Notes under the pieces: model-generated
Seen by the model: the letters and a program-made list of their open reading frames with translations, nothing else
What the model was told of the DNA's origin: nothing
Databases searched by the model: none
Program-made: the position numbers and the translations under genes
Shown here: positions 55,822-64,000 of the stretch, piece after piece
Layout: every line of letters starts with the position of its first letter
Position numbering within the stretch: position 1 is the first letter of the stretch
NCBI GenBank assembly: GCA_022605425.2
Contig: CM061249.1
Coordinates: 496,001-560,000, forward strand
DNA: 64,000 nucleotides
Direction of reading: 5' to 3'
Origin: Hamiltosporidium tvaerminnensis
Lineage: Eukaryota > Microsporidia > Dubosqiidae

Positions 55822-57121
55822 CAAAGAACGTCTATACCTTCCACGTAAAGAACTTGAAAGCGGTTTAAATAGTGTCGAGTTCAAAAGCAGACATATGCTT
55901 TTGCAACTCTTGGATTGTCTGGAAAAACATAAAGATACATCGACCAGAAGAGCAGCAATCCTAAAGGTTGAGAATATCTATAAAACCCACCTTTCACTAA
56001 TTAAAAACTTTTTAAAAATAAAATACGGGTTGGAAGAGGAAGTCACAAAAAAGAAATTGGAAGAAGCTCAACTTGCAAAACTATATAACGAAATAGAAAA
56101 ACGAAAACTCCATTCAAAGTTATATAATGCTAGAAAAAATGAGCTGTGTGTGTTAGTGACTCTTCTAGATGGCTAAAGAGGAGGAATATTAGGCCACGAA
56201 ATGAAGCGGTGTTCTGCTATATCCAGGATAGAATTGTATTCTGGCAGAATGGTATGTGCCAGAACAGCAATCAATCTAAGAAAACAGTAGAATACTAAGC
56301 AACTGATGTGAGAAAATGCTTGTTCATGACTTTTATAGACGGCATAATGAAGTGGTTAGATGCCTACACTTAATTCTACTAAATAGATATAAGTTTAAGT
56401 CCTCAAAACGAATTAGGTGTCACTCAGTTCAAGAAATTCTTGATAATGAGTATGCAGAGATAAGAGTGGACACCAGAATAAAAACTGATGTTAAAATTCG
56501 GAATAACAGACCCGACATATTTATTTTAGATAAGAAGAAGAATAAGATAACACTCATTGAAGTAGGAATCACTTCCCAAGATTCACTTCAAATAGTTGAA
56601 ACTGAAAAACTTAGGAAGTATGACCTGCTAGCCAATGAGTTTGGTCTTATTTATAAGTGTAGTGTTTAGATAATCCCTTATGTGATGACTTGGGACGGTA
56701 TTGTGGCAAAATACCATAAATCTCATCTTAAAAGACTAGAAATACCCATGAATGTAGAAGCATACATTCAGTCTATAGTACTTAAGAAAACAGTCGAAAC
56801 AATTTCCTTTGATCGACGAAGAGGACTTGAGTCAGGACTAAATGCCGAAGAGAGCTTTTAGAGAGCGTCAATGGGTGTTATTATGAGATCAGAGATGCAT
56901 GAGGAACCAACACCCCCTTTAAAAGAAGCGAAGAGAGAGGAAGATGGTGCAAAAAATTTAAAAACAAAAAATAAAACCCCCTCTTTTCACAAGGAGGAAC
57001 CACGTTAGAGGAACCGACCAATAACATAAATAAAGAGTCGGAGTTGGAAGAAGAGACAGCAGTGGTTAAAGAGGTAGAAGAAAACGGATAAAAATGATAA
57101 AAATATTTTAACCCAGAATTT
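55822..57121 (+). mobile_element. 5'-truncated LINE copy, more decayed (plus strand)
   Basis: Starts inside the LINE at the sequence matching KERLYLPR and ends at the common AACCCAGAATTTTATTG tail. It keeps the VTKKKLE codons found at 49.6 kb. The truncation point lies ~57 bp upstream of that of the 49.5-kb copy, so it is an independent insertion. Confidence 0.87.
55895..57091 (+). pseudogene. LINE C-terminal region, broken
   Basis: 55895-56176 encodes MLLQLLDCLEKHKDTSTRR through KLYNARKNEL. The zinc-finger segment around 56225-56310 is scrambled and has lost its Cys pair. 56316-56669 holds RRHNEVVRC and the nuclease core RPDIFILDKKKN. A TAG then interrupts CSVEIIPYVMTWDG, and a Glu-rich tail ends at about 57091. 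More mutated than the 49.5-kb copy. Confidence 0.78.
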
Positions 57122-57280
57122 TATTGAAAAAAAGTATATTGAAAAGTCAAAATTTTTATATAAATAAAAAATCTTTGTATAATCGATATAAATTTTTTAA
57201 AATATAAATCAAAAATACAAATAAAATACTTTGAAAAATAGTTAAATCAAAAATACAAATAAAATATAATTTCATTTCTT

Positions 57281-57964
57281 TTATTGATACAATGCATATT
57301 TTTTTAGATTATTTATAATATATTGAATGTAATATATTATTTTTTGAACAAATATACTCGGATGTGCAAATCTGTTATATGAATCATATTTAAAGGCTGT
57401 ATATACGTAATTATGTACAGATTGAATGTTCTGATACCAAGAAAATATCAGTACAGTCAATAATGTTAGTATAAGTAGATTATATACGGTGTTTTTTATT
57501 CCAATAATTTTACCTTTTTGGTTTACGATTGATATTACCGGTTCCCGATCTGATTTTGAATTATCGACTGATGAAATCTCCCATTTTTTTGATAAAATCA
57601 GTTCTTTATTATTATTTGTTTCGTTTTGAGAGAGATGAGTGTGGAAGGCACTTAAAGGTAAAATTGGTTTAGAAGGATTATTTTCTGAAATTATCTTATT
57701 ATTTACACTTGTATTCGTATATGTCAAATACAAAGAACCATTTTTATCAACTATAGGAAGTAGATCATCTTTCCATCTCTTGATCATTTCAATCTCATCG
57801 GGTGTAAGCTCATGTAAAGAATCGTCATCGAATTGTGGAGTGTAAAAGGAGTTTAAATTATATTCATTGTCAGGTACACATGCATAACTTGTTCTGATTT
57901 CATTCCACTTGTTATTAGTTTTCTTTTCTTCTTTTATTTTTTTTATTGTTCCTACACTTTCCAT
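57281..57964 (-). CDS. Single-pass membrane protein of unknown function, 227 aa
   Basis: ATG start at 57964. The first ~155 residues are hydrophilic and acidic, with LTPDEIEMIKRWKDDLLP (residues 53-70) predicted helical and several Asn/Ser-rich stretches. One hydrophobic helix at about 159-176 (YNLLILTLLTVLIFSW) is followed by ~50 residues rich in Tyr, Ile and Lys. There is no N-terminal signal, so probably an internal anchor with a cytosolic N-domain. I recognise no family. The frame is intact and conserved-looking despite the adjacent LINE, 160 bp away and facing it tail to tail. Confidence 0.6.
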   Translation of the reverse strand: MESVGTIKKIKEEKKTNNKWNEIRTSYACVPDNEYNLNSFYTPQFDDDSLHELTPDEIEMIKRWKDDLLPIVDKNGSLYLTYTNTSVNNKIISENNPSKPILPLSAFHTHLSQNETNNNKELILSKKWEISSVDNSKSDREPVISIVNQKGKIIGIKNTVYNLLILTLLTVLIFSWYQNIQSVHNYVYTAFKYDSYNRFAHPSIFVQKIIYYIQYIINNLKKYALYQ

Positions 57965-58869
57965 TGTTTATGCTATTTTGTTTATTTTAATATTTTTTAA
58001 TAAAACATTTTTAAAACAAAATTTACTATTCTTGGTGTTATTTCTTTGAAATAAAATGTTTCAAAAAGTATTTTATAAGAAAAAAAGCGTTTTGATGTTG
58101 ATAGCAAACAATTTCATACTTAAAATGTTTTAAATTGTATATTTTCATGTATTTTAAAGATTGAAATTTTGATATAAATTTCTAAAGTATGAAATTTATT
58201 TTCTTATTTTTTAAAAAAATTATCATTTAAGTTTTTAATAGCGATATTTTAATTTGATGATCTCATTTTATCTTATAATGTTTAAAAGCAGGTTCTAAGG
58301 TTTTTATTTATTGATTATATTTTATTCATAGTTATAGATCTTTATATAGGTGTTTTATTTTGTTAAAAAGCTTATTTCGAGTTGTTTTTTTCATATAAAT
58401 ATTATCACCTTATTCCTTGCTTTTATAGCCGCTTAAACCTTTAAATTGTTTTTAAAACCTTGGAATTCATATAAATTTTATATTTTTATCGAATAAATCT
58501 TCATATGTTAAAAGAGATAAAATTAAATAATATTTTGTAATCTAAGGTGATCATTATGCCAATAATTATTCTAAATTCTGATTCATTTGTATTTTTAATA
58601 CAAATTTAATCTTTTATTTTGCTAAATAATTTTTAAAAAACAACGAATCTGCTTCAATCCCAATCTTATTCACCTAAAATGTGTTTACGAGTATATTCTA
58701 TAAAATAATTGTACTTTCTAAAATATATATATTGTAATAATTTAGGTGAATTCTATCTTATAAAATCTCCTAAAGAAATTTTTAAAAATAAAAACCATCA
58801 TAACAAATATTTTAATAGCTATAATCTGGTTTATATTTACTTGATAATATTACATATTTAAAAAACTGT
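57965..58869. other. AT-rich spacer
   Basis: No feature recognised. Confidence 0.45.
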
Positions 58870-59540
58870 GGTACGTGTTATATTGTTTCCTTGAAATCCA
58901 CGCGGTTTTGGTTTTAACATAGATAATTGATTCTCAGCACTACATCGATATCTAAATCCCAAAGCCTAAATCTATATGGTCTATAAAACCTAATTTCTGG
59001 TCTAAGCAGAACCCCAAAGTTCGCAAATTACGATTTTAGAGACTATTACTTACGCCAAAACCAACCCCGGGCTTTCCCAATACCATATCGCGCTTCCACT
59101 TACTCTATATTTTCAGATGCAAAGAAAATTTTAGCTAGGATATATCTAAGAGGCTTACATTTAATTCAACTAGACAGATCAATGTCATATCAAAGTGTAT
59201 AACCTGCTACTCAACTTTTCTGGCTTTATTAGTTTCATTTTTATACTTCCGTGCGCTATATCTTATAATCTGAGGGAACAAGCCTAGATTTCTATGCTTT
59301 TATATGGCAATTACCTACCAGTTCAGCTGCAGTCTGCGATTCTGTTAAATAACAAACTACAAAAAATAAAAAAATGGTTTTCCTATTTGTAGATTACCTC
59401 TTTCTCATACTAAAACCAAGGACTAACCAAAAATAGAATGTTGTTTTATCTCACCGAAAATTTAAACAAAGCTGTCATACATCAATTTCACATACTCATT
59501 GTCAAGCCGAAATTTTTTATTTGGTTATTTTCTCTATAAC
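58870..59540 (-). repeat. ~730-bp dispersed non-coding repeat, copy E (decayed)
   Basis: Alignable along nearly its full length to copy A, with many substitutions and small deletions. ATAACCTGCTAC, GGCAATTACCTACC and CTCATTGTCAAGCCGAAA are readable anchors. Confidence 0.78.
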
Positions 59541-61115
59541 TGTAATCCAGTTTAAAAGAAACAAACATCTATAATTTCTCGAAGATTTGTTATTATTGGG
59601 CTATAATTTAAATATAAAAAATGCACTAAATGATATATCTAGTTAAAATACCGAGCATTTACTCAGAAATACTTTGTATTACAGACAGTACGTTATTTAC
59701 TTCATGGTTTCGAATTAAAATTACTCAACATCAACTTTGGTTTTACCATCAGATAAACTTATTTTTCTAAGGTCAAAAGAAAAAATAGTCTAAATATATT
59801 TAAATTAAACTACAAAGAGCTATAATTTGCAAAAAAATATTTTTTTACTCATAATTTATTTAAATTTCTTGGAGACAACTTGGCATATACTGACAACCGA
59901 GAAAAAAAACTATAAAAATTGAAGAAGTCCAACATACCTTACCTCAATATATATTTAAATAATGCATATCCGAAATCTAATATTATATTTAAAACTACGC
60001 AGAAATAATTGAAAGCGTTTATCAGATATGAAATAAATAATTTTAAAATTGAAAACTAGTTGATGCGAAAAGATAATGAACTTGAAAAATTCATATTTTT
60101 ATAAAAGAAATTCCATGATTGCGTTTAAAGAAAAAAAATTTTTTTATAATCACAAATATTAGGCTTTTATTATGATAATTTGAATGAAATTAAAAAAATA
60201 AGAACTATAAATTACAAAATAATGATATTGCGAGAGCATGTTATAACTTGGCAATAATGTAAAGCCTTCTGTATACCGAAAAATATTTAAAAGTGCTAAC
60301 ATACCATTACTAGTCTGTTGAATATACGAATCAAAAGGCTGGTTTACATTTTGCAAACAATACAACTCTCTGTTAATAGAAATTTATTCCAGCATCAGGT
60401 ACATGTTTATTTTATTGAAAGAAACCGATATCATGCTGGAGTACATCTAATAAACCTGTAATGGAATTCAAAAAGTAAAACCAGCCAAATATGTTGGTAA
60501 CAATTTTTTGACAAAATACTAGAAATCAGAAAAATAAAGAAATTTGCAAGAAACTTCATCTCGTAATTATGTAAGGTAAAAATAAGTGATATAAGAAATA
60601 AATTTTATTTTAATATACGTGGCAATTTATTTATGAGTAGCTTTTGGATTCGAATATGGTTGCTTCCCATATGATCTAACTATATTAGAAACATTTGGCG
60701 AATTTTATTGATAACATTGCGCGTATTCATGTAAGAAGATTACGTATCAAATAATATTAGTAAGATTGCGGACCATACAGATGATACAACGAAAGTTATT
60801 AGTTTGGTGCGAATTATACTCCTAAACTTACCTTTTATAGTTTTAAAAATTATTATGCCACTCACATAGTATGAATTCCATATAAATTTGAAATATTATG
60901 AAATAATGAAATCTACAAAGTCTATTATCTTTTTATAAAATGAATTATAACGATTTTAAAGGAAATGTTCATGAATTAAAATAGGAATTTAAAAAACCCA
61001 AAATATTTTATTACTATCAGACTATGACCAATAAACACATATTCATAGAGAAATTGTAATTTTTTTCATTAATTATTAGAAAAATATTAGAATTAAATAA
61101 AAAACCACTATGATT
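59541..61115. other. AT-rich spacer
   Basis: About 1.6 kb between the decayed repeat and the second 7-TM gene. Short frames only, none convincing. Confidence 0.5.
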
Positions 61116-61853
61116 TTATTCTTCAATAATGTTATGTAGAGCTTGTATGTTCTTTAGCTCTAAAGAAAATAGAAGTAAGGAATAATACATACATAGCAAA
61201 AAGGATTGCTTAAAACTATTTTTCCTAATTAAATATATGAAAGTTATGATTATTACAAAAACATAACTTAAGGACTTGAATAAAACCAAGTCTGCTATGG
61301 TTATATAAAATACTTTAGCGAAAATATTGTCCACACTAATCATAACAAAAATAAAAGAGCAAAATTCTAAAAATAACTCAAAAGAGACTTTTTTCTGAAT
61401 AAAATTCCAATTATTATAGCGAAATGAGACAAACAAATACGATAAAATATTTAGTATAGCATATATAGCTTTTGCTTTTGAATCGAAATTCCAAAGAGAA
61501 CTAAAATTAAGTTTATGAATTAATATCTCTGATATAATTGATGAATATATCAATACCAAAGTTGTTAAATCGTATTTATCATAACTTCTATTGTTATCGG
61601 AATTAAACGGATTTAATAGATCAGATAAGCTCAACAGAAAAGCTATTATATAATATTTTATAAAAATAGTTTTCAAAGGAAATTCTTGATCTAAAATATT
61701 CCATCTCAGACAAAATGCAAGCACTATAACTAAAAGGATTATCCATTCTAAACATAGAATAATGAAATTATATACCATATTGTAAACTCTATATCGTTGA
61801 TTTCGTTTAAACTTGGCATATTCTCTTTTATTTTTCTTCAAACTCATATTCAT
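61116..61853 (-). CDS. Multi-pass membrane protein, ~7 TM, paralogue of 38934-39677
   Basis: A 245-residue protein of unknown function. ATG at 61853, with a second in-frame ATG two codons later. The N-terminus is strongly basic (KKNKREYAKFKRNQR). Hydrophobic segments lie at about 28-49, 62-80, 96-112, 128-144, 158-175, 183-206 and 215-232. SEILIHKLN (108-116) and FKSLSY...IYLIRKNSFK (192-215) align with the gene at 38.9 kb at matching positions. Outside these motifs identity is low although the helix layout is the same, so the duplication is old. Most likely a lineage-specific family with further members elsewhere. Confidence 0.7.
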   Translation of the reverse strand: MNMSLKKNKREYAKFKRNQRYRVYNMVYNFIILCLEWIILLVIVLAFCLRWNILDQEFPLKTIFIKYYIIAFLLSLSDLLNPFNSDNNRSYDKYDLTTLVLIYSSIISEILIHKLNFSSLWNFDSKAKAIYAILNILSYLFVSFRYNNWNFIQKKVSFELFLEFCSFIFVMISVDNIFAKVFYITIADLVLFKSLSYVFVIIITFIYLIRKNSFKQSFLLCMYYSLLLFSLELKNIQALHNIIEE

Positions 61854-62589
61854 GTATCGGTATATATATTAAAAAATATAATTAAAATTAAAACCCGAAA
61901 ATTTTTTTGTTAGTTAATTAATTAAAAAGTATCAAGGACAAATCTTTTGTTCTAATAGGATTGTTTATCATAAAATTTAGATTTTCTGGAAAAATGTTAG
62001 AACTATAACAACTTTTATTTTAAATGAAAAACAAAGAAATTCATTCGAACTATATACTTTAGAAAATAAATGGTTTTCGACTATAAATATAAAAAACATT
62101 TCAATTTTATCGTTAATTCTATAATATTATCTAAAAAATTTTCTTTTTAAATTTTCGATTTTTATAAAATATACATTCGAATTTCGATTATAAATTTATA
62201 TGAATTGCAATCCAGGACTTGTTATTTGTGTTGTTTAGAATTAATATCATCTTTTCTTTAATATTATAATTTACCTATCTGAATAAATTGTTTTTTAAGT
62301 TTATATTACTCACAAAACAGAATACAAGATTTAATTCAGAAAAAAGCGAATAATTAAAAATTCATATTTTCCAAATATCAAATAAATTAAAATTTAAAAG
62401 TAAATGAATATTTTGAAAGCTTTTGTGGTTTTCATAATCTATGGTTCATTATAAAAATATTTATTCCTTATATTATAAACCAAATCTTTTTTTAATTAAA
62501 AATTGCATCTTTTTAAAAAAGTAGAAAGGAATTTGTTTTCAAAACCTTGAAGAAGTCCTGAGTTCGAATTGGATAAATGTTCACGCAAA
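61854..62589. other. AT-rich spacer
   Basis: No feature recognised. Confidence 0.45.
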
Positions 62590-62945
62590 TTTATACCAGC
62601 ACTCCTAGAAACCTATATCAAATAGCTTTTAGTTTAATGAAGTCTAGAACCTATTGTATTGGGAAGTATTTCCCCGGGTTCATAAATTTAGGTTGCATTA
62701 GGCTATTGCAAACAATGCCGCAGCTCGAGGCTTTAAAACCAAAAGCATTTCTTTTTATTCAATACTTCCCGAATCTCATAAACATCCAGCCAAGATATAT
62801 CTCGGCGACTTACATGGGGTCCACCTATTGTAGCAAAGTCCTACCAAAACCTATAAACTGCTACCTAGCTTTCCCTGCTTTTAAAGGGAATTTTTTTATA
62901 TTGTCCAAGCGCTAGGTATTTTGATTCGAGTAGGCAAGATTATTT
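62590..62945 (-). repeat. ~730-bp dispersed non-coding repeat, partial copy F
   Basis: Matches the middle half of copy A (compare 35280-35600), including GACTTACATGGGGTCCACCT, CTGCTACCTAGCTTTCCC and CCCCGGGTTCATAAAT. Both ends are missing. Confidence 0.7.
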
Positions 62946-63226
62946 TTAATTTGCTTCCGAAGAGAAATCATCATAATTTAGATCGTAATTTCGATCTAAA
63001 CACATTTTAACGATCAAATTTTTCTTGAAAAGGTTTCATCATTTTCTAGAGTTCGTTCCCAAAAAAAAAATCTCACATTTTTAAACAGAATGTACTGTTG
63101 ATTCCATCCTAGTCAAACCTTAAACAATGTTTTTCAGACCAATTTCAAATATATATCACCAGGTATTAGTGTTGATTCAGTTTACACTTTCTACTGCCAA
63201 ATAACGACAAACTATTATATTATTAT
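62946..63226. other. AT-rich spacer
   Basis: No feature recognised. Confidence 0.4.
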
Positions 63227-63548
63227 CCAAGGGTTGCCAAACTTTGTGGCTCGCGACCCATATTGACTTCATAAAAAGTTTCGCAGGCTGAGAACTCATA
63301 ATATTTTATACATGCGCATTTAAAAGTATATCTTTTATGGTTACCATTAATATTTTATGATCAAATTTTCAGAGTTTCATCCATACGTTCAAAAAAATCA
63401 AAATGTATTTAACCATAGTTTTAAAAAAAAATTTAAATGTAAATCAATAATTTAAATTAAAAAGGAAGAAATAAATAAATAGAGATATATACTTTGGAAA
63501 ATTATGTCAATTCAAAGAGTAGAGCATTTATAATCTCATCATTTCACC
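63227..63548 (+). mobile_element. hAT transposon terminal fragment
   Basis: CCAAGGGTTGCCAAACTTTG followed by TGGCTCGCGACCC is a classic hAT-type terminus. The next ~300 bp align, reversed, to the right end of the decayed hAT at 40341-43264, with shared blocks CATACGTTCAAAAAAAT and ATAAATAGAG. The homology corresponds to the 5' side of the transposase gene and fades after about 63548. No transposase remains visible to the window end. Confidence 0.7.
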
Positions 63549-64000
63549 AAAAAATACAAAGAAAATTAATATTAAATAATTTTTAATTTATACTTTTGCC
63601 TTTTAAGCTTGGCCTACATGCCGTCAGCTGTCTCATCCTTATTTTACTCTGATAGTATAAATGTTAAAATTAACAATAGCTCATAAAATATGCATGACAA
63701 GCCCGAATTTTTATAATTAACAAGGTAAACAGATTTAATTAGATTCTGATCAAATGATTTACATGCGACTTGTAAATTTGCCAATTCAAACTGAGTTTAA
63801 TAAAACAGACTGATAAAAACATATTTATAATTTGGCGTCGAACCCTAGATTTATTAGAAAAGTGCAATGTTTTTATCACTATATCAATTGGTTAGTGTGA
63901 TCTTAATAAAAAAAACATAAAATTATGTCTTTGATAATTTTTTTTACTATTTTTTATCTTTTCTTTGCAATTGATACTGTTAAGTTATGTCAAAATTATC
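63549..64000. other. AT-rich end of window
   Basis: No gene recognised. A weak tRNA-like stretch at 63832-63904 on the minus strand is described under findings. Confidence 0.4.

Overview
The window looks like nuclear DNA of a microsporidian with a large, transposon-rich genome. It is strongly AT-rich, has no bacterial operon or ribosome-binding-site signature, and carries compact intron-less eukaryotic genes: Tom40, Nup155/Nup170, the GPI mannosyltransferase PIG-B/GPI10, a ubiquitin-specific protease, uridine kinase, a dUTPase-like protein and tRNA-Trp. Some starts have the short CCC motif just upstream that is known from microsporidia. Low gene density, many low-complexity inserts inside proteins and animal-type transposons would fit a genus such as Hamiltosporidium (parasite of Daphnia). 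The genus is an inference; the phylum is fairly safe.

Layout. (1) Positions 1-28195 are two head-to-tail copies of a ~14.1 kb unit. Each unit holds a restriction-like-endonuclease non-LTR retrotransposon (LINE, minus strand), a (TTAGATA)n array, PIG-B (minus), a 146-bp palindromic MITE-like element, tRNA-Trp, relics of older repeats, a (CTTATGA)31 array, a 46-aa small ORF, and uridine kinase (plus). A third LINE copy (26625-30380) closes the array and is followed by unique sequence, so the duplication is bounded by LINEs. (2) 30548-34630 is one Nup155-type nucleoporin gene (minus), split over three frames and full of in-frame coding minisatellites. (3) 34740-35853 holds short tandem repeats and one copy of a ~730-bp dispersed non-coding repeat. 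(4) 38934-39677 and 61116-61853 encode two paralogous ~7-TM proteins of unknown function. (5) 40341-43264 is a decayed hAT transposon; the end of a second copy lies at 63227-63548. (6) 46464-47501 is a membrane-anchored USP-type deubiquitinase. (7) 47847-57121 alternates copies of the ~730-bp repeat with 5'-truncated LINE copies, around Tom40 (52294-53193) and a short dUTPase-like gene (55102-55443). (8) 57281-57964 encodes a single-pass membrane protein of unknown function, followed by AT-rich spacer and decayed repeats to the end.

The genes do not form a pathway or operon; they are housekeeping genes scattered among mobile elements. PIG-B acts in GPI-anchor synthesis, uridine kinase in pyrimidine salvage, Tom40 in mitosome import, Nup155 in the nuclear pore and the USP in deubiquitination. 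Several genes (PIG-B, uridine kinase, Nup155) are interrupted by single-base shifts at or near homopolymers. Some of these breaks are shared by both duplicated units and some are not, so residual sequencing error and real decay cannot be separated from sequence alone.
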